This document shows positions 55,078-63,045 of a stretch of DNA of 64,000 bases, piece after piece. How positions within the stretch are numbered: the first letter of the stretch is position 1; every line of letters starts with the position of its first letter. The notes beneath the pieces were generated by a model. It saw nothing but the letters and a program-made list of their open reading frames with translations, was not told where the DNA came from and searched no databases. Position numbers and translations under genes: made by a program. The DNA comes from Mesobacillus jeotgali (lineage in GTDB: Bacteria > Bacillota > Bacilli > Bacillales > Cytobacillaceae): the NCBI RefSeq assembly GCF_014856545.2, contig NZ_CP109811.1:1048001-1112000 (forward strand), read 5' to 3'.

Positions 55078-55832
55078 CAATGAAAACCGTGTTCGAAAAA
55101 ACAACTGGATTGACTGATAACCAGACCCATTATTGTCCCGGCTGTACTCACGGAATCATCCACAGGATGGTAGGCGAAGTGCTTGAAGAAATGGGGATTT
55201 TGGAGGATACAGTAGGAGTCGCTTCGGTCGGATGCTCTGTGCTGTCCTATGAATATTTCAATTGTGATATGACCCAGGCAGCCCATGGGCGGGCACCGGC
55301 TGTCGCAACAGGAATCAAGCGAGTACTGCCTGACCGATTTGTTTTTACCTACCAGGGCGATGGAGACCTTGCTTCGATTGGGATTGCCGAGGCTGTCCAT
55401 GCTGCTGCAAGAGGTGAAAACATTACCGTCATTTTTGTGAATAATGCAATTTATGGCATGACAGGCGGGCAAATGGCACCGACAACATTGGTTGGCCAGA
55501 AAACGGCGACGACTCCATTCGGACGGGATGGAAGCATCCAGGGATTGCCAATCAGAGTGAGCGAAATGCTGTCAACGCTGGATGGAACTGCCTATATTGA
55601 ACGGGTATCAACGCATGATGTGCCAAATATCATCAAAGCGAAGAAAGCGATTCGCAAAGCATTTGAAACACAGAAGCAGGGAATGGGTTTCTCCATGGTC
55701 GAGGTCCTCTCCAGCTGTCCGACGAACTGGGGCCTTGATCCAAATGAATCGCTGGATTGGATCAAGGAGAATATGGTGCCTGCCTATCCTCTAGGTGTGT
55801 ATAAAGATTCGCAGAAAGGGGATGTTCGCTGA
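55074..55832 (+). CDS. 2-oxoacid:acceptor oxidoreductase beta subunit, TPP-binding (KorB type)
   Basis: 252 residues. CPGCTHGIIHRMV (cluster or metal-contact Cys pair), YQGDGDLASIGIAEAVHAAARGENITVIFVNN (the GDGD...NN thiamine diphosphate motif) and YGMTGGQMAPTTL mark KorB/VorA. It holds the TPP that attacks the 2-oxoacid. Overlaps the alpha stop by 4 nt and the gamma start by 1 nt, so the three catalytic subunits are tightly coupled. Confidence 0.93.
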   Translation: MTMKTVFEKTTGLTDNQTHYCPGCTHGIIHRMVGEVLEEMGILEDTVGVASVGCSVLSYEYFNCDMTQAAHGRAPAVATGIKRVLPDRFVFTYQGDGDLASIGIAEAVHAAARGENITVIFVNNAIYGMTGGQMAPTTLVGQKTATTPFGRDGSIQGLPIRVSEMLSTLDGTAYIERVSTHDVPNIIKAKKAIRKAFETQKQGMGFSMVEVLSSCPTNWGLDPNESLDWIKENMVPAYPLGVYKDSQKGDVR

Positions 55833-56377
55833 TGGAGGAAATTTTGATTGCCGGCTTTGGCGGCCAGGGAGTTATGTCGATGGGCCAGTTGATTGCCTAT
55901 GCCGGGATGAAGGAAGGGAAGTATGTATCATGGCTGCCTTCCTACGGACCTGAGCAGCGGGGCGGAACAGCCAACTGTGCAGTGGTGGTCAGCGAGGAAC
56001 AGGTAGGCTCACCGCTTGTTTCAAGACCGACAACAGCGATTGTGCTGAATAACCCTTCATATGAAAAATTTGAACCAATGGTCAGGGCCGGGGGATTATT
56101 GGTTGTGAACTCATCTTTGATTTCAAAAGTGTCAGCCAGGACCGATATAAGAGTTCTAAATATCGATGCAACCGACAAGGCCAATGAGCTCGGCAATCCA
56201 AAGGTAGCCAACATGATCCTGCTTGGAGCTTTCCTTGAGGAAACAGGCACACTGTCAGATGACTCCATATTGGAAGCATTGAAAAAGGTCCTTTCTCCGG
56301 AAAAACATTCTCTATTGGATATCAATCGCCGGGCACTTGATCTTGGACGATCTTTGACTAAAACGACCGCGCCCTAA
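55832..56377 (+). CDS. 2-oxoacid:acceptor oxidoreductase gamma subunit
   Basis: 181 residues. IAGFGGQGVMSMGQLIAYAGMKEGKYVSWLPSYGPEQRGGTANCAVVVS is the POR/KOR gamma-domain signature. It is likely the domain that binds CoA. It completes an alpha-beta-gamma-delta enzyme. Last gene of the operon; no clear plus-strand terminator was found, only the hairpin of the next convergent gene 70 bp on. Confidence 0.92.
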   Translation: MEEILIAGFGGQGVMSMGQLIAYAGMKEGKYVSWLPSYGPEQRGGTANCAVVVSEEQVGSPLVSRPTTAIVLNNPSYEKFEPMVRAGGLLVVNSSLISKVSARTDIRVLNIDATDKANELGNPKVANMILLGAFLEETGTLSDDSILEALKKVLSPEKHSLLDINRRALDLGRSLTKTTAP

Positions 56378-56448
56378 GGTATAATCCAGGCATATAGGCA
56401 ACAATATTTAATAGTATATAGGAGCCTGTAAAGCGAGGGAAACCTAAA

Positions 56449-56482
56449 TTAAAAAGCGCTGCCAGTTCTTCTGACAGCGTTT
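56449..56482 (-). terminator. Terminator of the HAD phosphatase gene
   Basis: AAACGCTGTCAG/CTGGCAGCGCTT stem on the minus strand followed by TTTTTAATTT. Confidence 0.8.
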
Positions 56483-56510
56483 ATTGCTTCTTATTAAAGG
56501 ACAAAATTCA

Positions 56511-57038
56511 TTATTTCAAAAGCTCTAAAATGAACGGAACGGCTGCCTGCAGCGAAGGAGCCTTCTCATCTGCAGCTGTTTCTTCGGTCCCTATGAAAAC
56601 TGTTTTGCATCCTGCCTTTTTTCCGGCTTCGATATCGCGCTCGTGATCTCCTACCATTACACTTCCGGCCAATTCGATATCGTGTCTGCTGGCAAGGTCA
56701 ATGAGCATTCCAGCATTTGGCTTGCGGCATTCGCATCCTGCCTTTGGTTTATGCGGGCAGTAGGCAACCTCCTTAATATGGCCGCCATGTTCCTTGATCA
56801 TTTTTACCATATGGTCATGGATTTCATGGAGCCGCTTTTCCTTGAGAAATCCAAGGCCAACGCCGCCTTGATTGGTGACAACAAAAATCTCATAGCCGGC
56901 TTTGCTCAATTCTGCGACAGCTTCGGCTGCCCCTTCAAGCAAGTACAATTCTTCAGGACGGTTGACGAATTTTACCCGGTGGGACAGTACTTCATTTAGA
57001 ACCCCGTCCCTGTCCAGAAATATGGCTTTTTTCTTCAT
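56511..57038 (-). CDS. HAD-IIIA family phosphatase (GmhB-like, D,D-heptose 1,7-bisphosphate phosphatase family)
   Basis: 175 residues. FLDRDGVLNE is the HAD motif I with both aspartates; VVTNQGG is motif II; GDHERDIEAGKKAG is motif IV. The CPHKPKAGCECRKPNAG loop is the zinc-binding insert typical of GmhB/HisB-N phosphatases. In a Gram-positive it may act on a different sugar bisphosphate or histidinol phosphate. The start overlaps the glycosylase stop (ATGA), so the two genes are coupled. Confidence 0.87.
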   Translation of the reverse strand: MKKKAIFLDRDGVLNEVLSHRVKFVNRPEELYLLEGAAEAVAELSKAGYEIFVVTNQGGVGLGFLKEKRLHEIHDHMVKMIKEHGGHIKEVAYCPHKPKAGCECRKPNAGMLIDLASRHDIELAGSVMVGDHERDIEAGKKAGCKTVFIGTEETAADEKAPSLQAAVPFILELLK

Positions 57039-57679
57039 TTCGATCCCCCTGTGTTAACGATAATTTTTTCAGCATTCTGATGCCGGGAAACATAGCGGTT
57101 GCCGGTGATCCAGAAGCGCCATGGGTAGTCTTTCGCTTCCCCGGAATTATCGATGCCGATTCTTTTGCCTGATGAAATGCTGTCTGGCACAATTCCAGGT
57201 GATAGTAAAAGTGGTTTCTTCGTTAAGGGATGCCCATAATCCGACATCTTTATGCCCATCGCTTTCGTCAGCTTCCCGGGGCCATTGGTCAGATTGGGGG
57301 ATTCCGGCATGCCTCGCCGCCTGACCATTAGATCCAAGCCTTCCAGAGGTTCCACTGCCCGAATCAGCACGGCTTCTGGATTGCCTTCTTCTCCACTGAC
57401 AACATTGAAGAGTGTATGGGTATGCATGACATAAGTATAAGCAAGACCTGCCTGGTGGAACATGACCTCCGTCCTTTTTGTTCTGCGGTTATTATAACTG
57501 TGCGCCGCCTGATCCATAGGGCCAATATAGGCTTCCGTCTCTACGATCATTCCTGCAGCTGTTCCTTCTTCAGATTCTTTCACTAAAGTGCATCCAAGCA
57601 GCGAAACAGCCAACTCAAGGGTGGGCTGCTGAAAAAAGTCACTGTGAAGTGCCTGGAATTTCCCCATATGTTCTGCCAT
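57035..57679 (-). CDS. 3-methyladenine DNA glycosylase (AAG/MPG family)
   Basis: 214 residues. FFQQPTLELAVSLLGCTL, MIVETEAYIGPMDQAAHSYNNRRTKRTEVMF (with the catalytic Glu in ETEAY) and AGLAYTYVMHTHTLFNVVSGEEGNPEAVLIRAVEP form the conserved fold of the alkyladenine glycosylase family. It removes alkylated or deaminated purines. Start behind GGAGGTTTT. First gene of a two-gene leftward unit with the HAD phosphatase. Confidence 0.93.
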   Translation of the reverse strand: MAEHMGKFQALHSDFFQQPTLELAVSLLGCTLVKESEEGTAAGMIVETEAYIGPMDQAAHSYNNRRTKRTEVMFHQAGLAYTYVMHTHTLFNVVSGEEGNPEAVLIRAVEPLEGLDLMVRRRGMPESPNLTNGPGKLTKAMGIKMSDYGHPLTKKPLLLSPGIVPDSISSGKRIGIDNSGEAKDYPWRFWITGNRYVSRHQNAEKIIVNTGGSK

Positions 57680-57803
57680 AAAACCTCCCTCTATAAATAT
57701 TGATATATCAACGGTTTGACCCGTTGGTGGGATGCCAAAAAAAATATTTTTCGACAGATACCCTAACAGAAATTAATAAATATGTGATTCTCTTACAATT
57801 AGT

Positions 57804-57903
57804 GGGTACGCTACGCTGTCACTACTGGGTAATGATGGTAAAGTAGTGAGCATTCAATATACGATGCACAATGGATCTCTGCGTAGCTTATGATGACGTA
57901 CCC
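57804..57903 (-). ncRNA. Candidate bridge/seek RNA in the non-coding end of the IS110-family element
   Basis: A closed multi-stem fold: GGGTACG (57804-57810) with CGTACCC (57897-57903); CTACGC (57811-57816) with GCGTAG (57881-57886), leaving a 10-nt bulge. Inside are TCACTACT/AGTAGTGA (57819-57826/57842-57849, 15-nt loop) and GCAT/ATGC (57850/57864). Orientation is assumed to follow the recombinase. Large internal loops fit target- and donor-pairing loops of such RNAs. Confidence 0.5.
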
Positions 57904-58066
57904 TCCCATGTCTCTTGGCATCAAAGTGCCTACATTCCTTCGTTCGGTCTAGTCATAAGGCAGAGGCTAGCGAAGCTCCTATAGGGACTCGAGGTCGAAT
58001 GGAAAAAATAATGCCAGCTTCTCCGTGTCATCCTGTTGTCTAGGTCTTTTAAAGGGATGAAGGACT

Positions 58067-59344
58067 TTACATAGCCTCTGCGAGACTAGGAATATCCTTC
58101 ATCATTCGCTTTGCGTCAAACGCTTTGTGCTTCGTGCTAATTCCATGGAGAACTTTTAAGAGTTTCCCGCATAGGACCACGATGGATTGCTTCTTGCGTA
58201 ACGGATTGTCTTTACGATTTGTGTAATACTCATGCAGCCTTCTAAAGGCATCATTATGGCGAACCATAGGCATCATCACTCGGAATAGGAGGGCGCGAAG
58301 CTTTCTTCTGCCCCGTTTGGAAATCCTTTTTTTGCCTTTGTGCTGGCCGGAGGAATTCTCCCGTAATGTCAATCCCGCGAGTTTGATTAGTTGGCGTGGA
58401 TCTTCATAGTGAGAAAAGCTTCCGATTTCAGCTAGTAAATCGACAATCGTGGTATCTCCAAGTCCAGGAACTGTTGAGAGCCATTCGTACTCTACAGATG
58501 TTTGGATAAGTTCAACCAGGTGCTGCGTAATACTTTCAATCTCCTGTTCCAACTGATGATAACGGCGAACGAGTGTGGCGATTTCAATACGGGCCATCTC
58601 CCGTCCTTCTGTTCCCCCGATCGAATCTGAAGCGAGTTCTATGAGTCGTATGGCTTTCGGCCTTTGAGGGGATTTGAGCCCCTCGACCTTACGGTAAAGT
58701 GCCAATACTTCATCCGGTTGTTTCTGATGAAGATCGGCCGGAAATGGTGTGCACTCCAGGACAGCCATTGCCATCTTCCCGAATGACGGAAAGACCTGGG
58801 TGAACTCAGGAAAATAGCGATCAATCCAGCGAATGATCATGTTTTTGACGGACCCAAGTTCCTCGGTCAACTTGCTTCTGAATGTTGAACCCACACGGAG
58901 TTCAGCCTCCAAATCCTTTAGGATGCGAGGATAACTGAAGCGCCCATCCTTGATCAAGCGAGCGATGACCAGCGCATCTTTGCGGTCATGTTTGGTTGGA
59001 AGGTTATCATCCAACTCCTTTGATCGCTTGACGTGCATAGGGTTGGTCATCACCAGGGGAATGCCCCGTTCCTCAAGGAAATAGGCTAGATTAAGCCAAT
59101 AATGACCGGTTGGTTCAATACCGACAATGACCTCCGTCTTTTCATATTCTTTCATGGCAGTCAAAATACGCTGGTAAAAACTTTCGAAACCCTGGCTGGA
59201 CTGTAATACCGAGAAAGACTTTCGGAGCACACGTCCACGGTCATCGACAAAGCAGGCGAAGTGTTTCCGCTTTGCAATATCGATCCCGACAACGAGTGTA
59301 TTTTCGGTGACTTGATTTATTTTCTGATTTTGTTTAAAATCCAT
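58067..59344 (-). CDS. IS110-family DEDD recombinase/transposase
   Basis: 425 residues. N-terminal RuvC-like DEDD domain: VVGIDIAKRKHFACF (Asp), VIVGIEPTGHYW (Glu), NLPTKHDRKDALVIARLI (Asp, Asp). C-terminal Transposase_20 domain: LSTVPGLGDTTIVDLLAEIGSF ... LIKLAGLTLRENSSGQHKGKKRISKRGRRKLRALLF, which includes the conserved catalytic serine region. The frame is intact with AAGGAGGACTCC upstream. RNA-guided recombination is now known for this family; the guide candidate lies downstream. Confidence 0.94.
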   Translation of the reverse strand: MDFKQNQKINQVTENTLVVGIDIAKRKHFACFVDDRGRVLRKSFSVLQSSQGFESFYQRILTAMKEYEKTEVIVGIEPTGHYWLNLAYFLEERGIPLVMTNPMHVKRSKELDDNLPTKHDRKDALVIARLIKDGRFSYPRILKDLEAELRVGSTFRSKLTEELGSVKNMIIRWIDRYFPEFTQVFPSFGKMAMAVLECTPFPADLHQKQPDEVLALYRKVEGLKSPQRPKAIRLIELASDSIGGTEGREMARIEIATLVRRYHQLEQEIESITQHLVELIQTSVEYEWLSTVPGLGDTTIVDLLAEIGSFSHYEDPRQLIKLAGLTLRENSSGQHKGKKRISKRGRRKLRALLFRVMMPMVRHNDAFRRLHEYYTNRKDNPLRKKQSIVVLCGKLLKVLHGISTKHKAFDAKRMMKDIPSLAEAM

Positions 59345-59627
59345 GTTGGAGTCCTCCTTGGTTACCTAAGTTAGGGGTCAATTCGGCGCACGATTTGACA
59401 CCCCGTATCATACCAAGAGGGCTCTTTTTTGTTCAAGTCCCCGAAAATCCTTCTAACAGGAATGCTCCTATTAACTGTTTTTAACCTCTATACCCTGCAG
59501 ATGAAAGAGTCATCCATTATTTTTGCCCAAAAGACCTAATGAAAAAAATAGCGGAGATCCTAAAGTTGGTATATAGTATCTTTAAAGCTCTGTTGTTTTT
59601 AATTTCCTTAGAGGGAGTACCAATACT

Positions 59628-60659
59628 ATGTGGAAAAAATGGCTATCGATTTCAGTGATTGCTGTAATCATTTTTTTCCTTGTACCTTATAGCCTTCCGC
59701 TCATTTTTGCTATGTTAACAGCAGTCATGCTCGAAGGAATGGTTCAATGGATTATAAGAAGATTTTCATTTAAGCGTCTTCAAGCAGTGCTTGGTGTTTT
59801 TATCAGCTATGTGATCTTCCTAGGCGTGATAGGGTATAATCTTGTCTCGATTATTGCGCATCAGGCGGTATCCTTATCTGAGCGAACTCCTACATTCGTC
59901 AGGGATATTTACAGGACGGCAATTCTTCCAATGATGGGCAAGTGGGAATTTTATTCAAAAAACTTCCCCGATGAAGTCACTGATCAGATCGAGACGACGA
60001 TTGAAACGAATATTAATACACTTGATTCTCTTTTACAGCAATTCATTGCCGGTACAATCAATTTGCTGACGGCTATACCGGGCTTTATGATTGAATTTCT
60101 GGTTTATCTTATTGCGTTATTCTTGTTCAGTCTTGAACTTCCTAATCTTAAAATAAAGCTGGAGTCCCATTTGAGGGAAGAGACCCGGCAGAAGGTTTTC
60201 CTTGTTGGAAGTCAGTTGAACAAGGCGGGTATAGGCTTTTTAAAAGCCCAGGTGATCCTGAGTGCCGTCACCTTTATAATGGCCATGACTGGGCTTAGCA
60301 TTCTTGGGGTTAAATATACTGGACTGCTGTCATTATTGATTGTCATTGTCGATATCCTGCCGATCCTTGGAACAGGTTCTGTTCTTGTGCCCTGGGCTGT
60401 CATTGCCATTTTGCAGGATAATCACTTTTTGGGAATCGGATTAATCATACTGTTCCTGGTCATCACTGTCGTCCGCAGGGTGATCGAACCAAAGATTTAT
60501 TCAACGAACCTTGGCATATCACCGCTTGCCTCCCTGGTCAGCATGTATATTGGACTTAAGCTTCTGGGGCTCGCCGGTATTTTTATCGGTCCAATTGTCG
60601 TGATTATCTACGACACTTTGAGGAAAGCAAATGTTATCCGGCTCAATTTCAAGATTTAA
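59628..60659 (+). CDS. AI-2E family transporter, sporulation protein YtvI-like
   Basis: 343 residues with about eight membrane spans. The hydrophobic N-terminus FFLVPYSLPLIFAMLTAVMLEGMVQWIIRR and the C-terminal DILPILGTGSVLVPWAVIAIL ... RRVIEPKIYSTNLGISPLASLVSMYIGLKLLGLAGIFIGP are the AI-2E/PerM family core, and the whole resembles YtvI of endospore formers. Function of YtvI is not defined. Preceded by AGAGGGAG. Followed by sspH. Confidence 0.85.
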   Translation: MWKKWLSISVIAVIIFFLVPYSLPLIFAMLTAVMLEGMVQWIIRRFSFKRLQAVLGVFISYVIFLGVIGYNLVSIIAHQAVSLSERTPTFVRDIYRTAILPMMGKWEFYSKNFPDEVTDQIETTIETNINTLDSLLQQFIAGTINLLTAIPGFMIEFLVYLIALFLFSLELPNLKIKLESHLREETRQKVFLVGSQLNKAGIGFLKAQVILSAVTFIMAMTGLSILGVKYTGLLSLLIVIVDILPILGTGSVLVPWAVIAILQDNHFLGIGLIILFLVITVVRRVIEPKIYSTNLGISPLASLVSMYIGLKLLGLAGIFIGPIVVIIYDTLRKANVIRLNFKI

Positions 60660-60739
60660 TATTTTGGCCGCTTTTTTTGGATAGCAGAACATGATTAAGC
60701 ATAAATTATGTTTGTTACCAAGAAGGAGGAACTAAAGTA

Positions 60740-60919
60740 ATGAATGTAGGCCGTGCAAAAGAGATCGTTGAGTCAGCAGATATGATCAATGTAACGTATG
60801 ATGGGACACCAGTCATAATCCAGCATGTAGATGAGAAAAGCAAAATGGCGAGGATTTATTCTAAATCAGAACCGGAAGTAGAAAGAGACGTGCCAGTCTT
60901 GAATCTAATAGAGGAATAG
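60740..60919 (+). CDS. sspH: Small acid-soluble spore protein H (SspH)
   Basis: 59 residues: MNVGRAKEIVESADMINVTY, DGTPVIIQHVDEKSKMARIY and so on, matching the recalled B. subtilis SspH pattern (MNVxRAKEIxxSxDMINVTYxGTPVxIQHVDE) nearly throughout. A minor SASP made in the forespore. AGAAGGAGG lies 9 nt upstream. TGGATA (60678) and CATAAAT (60700) spaced 16 bp are a weak SigG-like promoter. It confirms that the organism forms endospores. Confidence 0.93.
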   Translation: MNVGRAKEIVESADMINVTYDGTPVIIQHVDEKSKMARIYSKSEPEVERDVPVLNLIEE

Positions 60920-60920
60920 A

Positions 60921-60955
60921 AAAACGGGAGAACATTACGTCTCCCGTTTTTTTAT
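60921..60955. terminator. Bidirectional terminator between sspH and kinB
   Basis: AAAACGGGAGA/TCTCCCGTTTT stem with T-runs on both strands; overlaps the last codons of kinB. Confidence 0.9.
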
Positions 60956-62209
60956 ATCATAAAGCGGCAAGGTGATCTTAAATTTAGTGCCCTTGTTCAG
61001 TTTGCTTTTTACCTCCACTGTACCGCCCATTTCTTGAATGATTTTATTAACAACCATCATCCCGAGCCCTGTACCTTTTTCAGCCTTGGTTGAAAAATAA
61101 GGCTCGCCGATTTTGGCTAATTGCTGTGGAGACATGCCACATCCAGTATCTTCGATGGTTATGGATACATGGTCATTTGCCATCTCGCGGCAGCTGATCA
61201 CAAGATCACCGCCGTTTGGCATTGCTTCAATACCATTTTTGATGATATTGAGTATGCATTGATGGAATTTGACAGCTTCTCCGGAGATATTCATTCCTGC
61301 CATCAAATCCTTTTTAATATTTACCGAAAAGTGATTTGCATAAGGCAGGATCAATTCAAGAGCTTTTTCGATTTCTTCTTTAACACAGATGGATGATGCC
61401 AAATTGGATTGTGGTTTTGCGAAATTCAGGTAATCCTTGATGATCGTTTCTGCACGGTCGAGTTCATCAATTGCTGTATTCAAGTAATAAAGCCTCTTTT
61501 TCTCATCTATGCTTGGATCTTTCAACATTTGTAAAAATCCACGTGTGACTGTAAGCGGATTACGGACCTCATGACTTACACTGGCAGCCAATTGTGATAC
61601 GACTTCTATTTTATCAGATTTGATTACTGCTTTATGTAAAAGCTGATTTTGCATCATGATTTCAATAAAATAAGTGACAATAAATATTCCGCCGGAAAGG
61701 GTCAGGCCATAAAATAGCATGAATTGAAAATCGGACGGATCTTTAAACACCGTCGCCTTCATCAGGAAGATGAGGACCGTATAGGATAGAGCGATCGTCA
61801 CAACAGTATATAATTTCCTGGTCAGCGGGAAAGCCCTGAACTTGCTGGATAGGTATACGGTTAACACGGTGATCGTGAGCATGTTGAAAAAATTGATCCA
61901 TACCCCGTTTCCGCCAAAAGGGAGCCTTGCCAGTACAACGGTTATGAAAAGCATGACGCTTACAGCCGGACCGCCATACAAGCCACCGATGACGACAGGG
62001 ATTAATCGGAGGTCGAAGATGAAATGAGGACTGCCAATCACCGTAAAAGACATACAAAACAGGATTTGAATTCCGCCCAGTATAACGATGAGGATCTTAG
62101 CGTGCTTCCGATATAAGTTTGGGAATCTGCTGACGATAATGTATTGGAACACAAATGTAGTAAACAGGATGAAGATCAGATTCAATACAAGAACTGTTAA
62201 TTGGTCCAT
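60935..62209 (-). CDS. kinB: Sporulation sensor histidine kinase KinB-like
   Basis: 424 residues from ATG 62209 (CTGGAG upstream), near the recalled 428 of B. subtilis KinB. Six membrane spans form a 5TMR-LYT-type sensor (IPVVIGGLYGGPAVSVMLFITVVLARLPFGGNG). The H-box is SVSHEVRNPLTVTRGF with phospho-His at about 213. The ATPase has NIIKNGIEAMP (N box), DTGCGM (G1) and GTGLGMMVVNKII (G2). It feeds phosphate to Spo0F in the sporulation phosphorelay. No kapB follows. Convergent with sspH. Confidence 0.88.
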   Translation of the reverse strand: MDQLTVLVLNLIFILFTTFVFQYIIVSRFPNLYRKHAKILIVILGGIQILFCMSFTVIGSPHFIFDLRLIPVVIGGLYGGPAVSVMLFITVVLARLPFGGNGVWINFFNMLTITVLTVYLSSKFRAFPLTRKLYTVVTIALSYTVLIFLMKATVFKDPSDFQFMLFYGLTLSGGIFIVTYFIEIMMQNQLLHKAVIKSDKIEVVSQLAASVSHEVRNPLTVTRGFLQMLKDPSIDEKKRLYYLNTAIDELDRAETIIKDYLNFAKPQSNLASSICVKEEIEKALELILPYANHFSVNIKKDLMAGMNISGEAVKFHQCILNIIKNGIEAMPNGGDLVISCREMANDHVSITIEDTGCGMSPQQLAKIGEPYFSTKAEKGTGLGMMVVNKIIQEMGGTVEVKSKLNKGTKFKITLPLYDIKKRET

Positions 62210-62558
62210 AGTCTTAATCTCCAGTCGACAAGGAGCCACCTGCTCCATCAAAAGATAGTTCTATTAAAAAACAAATTATTCAAATATATTACTTTTACTT
62301 TAACACATAATTGATCATAGTTGCTTTTTTTTTACCTGAAAGTGGATGTCCCCAATAGTTCACTGATTGCCAAACTTTTTTTCAGTTGTGAGGCGGTATA
62401 ATCTATAGATAATTACATGAAAATTCAATGTGTATGTACAAAATAGTGTCAAGCATGAATAGTTTTTTCGCTAAAACAGACAGCTAAAAGCGGATTATTG
62501 GATACGCTTCATAGCTTGGCGTTATACTAATTTTACAAAATACTACAGGAGGTAAAAA
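62210..62558. other. Divergent intergenic region between kinB and the glutaredoxin-like gene
   Basis: About 350 bp, AT-rich. A possible promoter for the rightward gene is TTGGAT (62498-62503) with TTATAC (62522-62527), 18-bp spacer, weak. No coding frame with a ribosome binding site or structured RNA was recognised. Confidence 0.4.
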
Positions 62559-62840
62559 ATGACCAAAAGCTCATTAACCCTTTTCACCCGGCCAATGTGA
62601 ACAGATTGCCAGGAAGCGAAGGAGTTTCTTTCGCAGAATCATATACCGTATGAAGAAATCAATGTCCAGGGTGAGCCTGAACAGGAAAAAAAACTTAAAG
62701 AGCAGACAGGTACAGCGATTGTACCAGCGTTTATTTTTACAAGCGCGAAGCTCTTTTTCATGAAAGACAAGAAGGTACTGATCGGATTCGAAAATAACCG
62801 GAGCGAAATAGAAAAACTGGCCGAAAAATTGAAGCAGTAA
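62559..62840 (+). CDS. Glutaredoxin-like protein with in-frame UGA at the first active-site cysteine (candidate selenoprotein)
   Basis: ATG 62559 follows CAGGAGGT at 5-6 nt. Thirteen codons encode MTKSSLTLFTRPM, then TGA (62598-62600), then TDCQEAKEFLSQNHIPYEE... stays in the same frame for 79 more codons to TAA 62838. If codon 14 is read as selenocysteine (U), the active site is TRPM-U-TDC, the UxxC counterpart of a CxxC glutaredoxin site; TAIVPAF carries the cis-Pro. The frame has no other defect, and an RBS and terminator are intact. A hairpin fitting bacterial SECIS rules lies right after. The alternative is a nonsense mutation in a CxxC glutaredoxin gene. Confidence 0.7.
62616..62634 (+). 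promoter_or_regulatory. Candidate bacterial SECIS hairpin
   Basis: GCGAAG (62616-62621), loop GAGTTTC (62622-62628), TTTCGC (62629-62634): a 6-bp stem including one G-U pair. The apical loop starts with G and lies 21 nt after the UGA, within the 16-37 nt window stated for bacterial SECIS elements. Confidence 0.5.
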
Positions 62841-62849
62841 AAAGACAGG

Positions 62850-62886
62850 TGAGGGTCCGAGTGATAAATTCGGAGCCTCTTTTTCT
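62850..62886 (+). terminator. Terminator of the glutaredoxin-like gene
   Basis: GAGGGTCCGA/TCGGAGCCTC stem with loop GTGATAAAT, then TTTTTC. Confidence 0.85.
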
Positions 62887-62984
62887 GTTGAGGCAAAATT
62901 TTCTCTGACATGGAACCTTCTGGACCAACATAAATTATAATATATAATCTTATGAAGAAGGAGGATAACAACTTTAATTCCGAG

Positions 62985-63013
62985 TTGACTTATCAGAATA
63001 CATGTATTATATT
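62985..63013 (+). promoter_or_regulatory. Promoter of the cystine transporter gene
   Basis: TTGACT (62985-62990), 17-bp spacer, TATATT (63008-63013). About 30 bp before the gene start. Confidence 0.7.
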
Positions 63014-63045
63014 ATTCGAGAATGATAAATTAGGGGGGAAAGACA

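Larger units (their letters stand above)
57760..59400 (-). mobile_element. IS110-family insertion sequence (IS1111-like layout), ends approximate
   Basis: A DEDD recombinase gene (58067-59344) is flanked by only about 60-80 non-coding bases on its 5' side but about 300 structured non-coding bases on its 3' side. That is the layout described for the IS1111 group, whose guide RNA lies downstream of the recombinase. No target duplication or clear terminal inverted repeat is seen, as usual in this family. Ends could lie anywhere in about 57700-57800 and 59375-59430. Confidence 0.75.

Noticed and set aside
57697..57760. Inverted repeat CAACGG/CCGTTG as IS110 element terminus
   Set aside because: No matching sequence was found at the other end; it is more likely part of the 5' flank of the glycosylase gene, so the element ends were left open.
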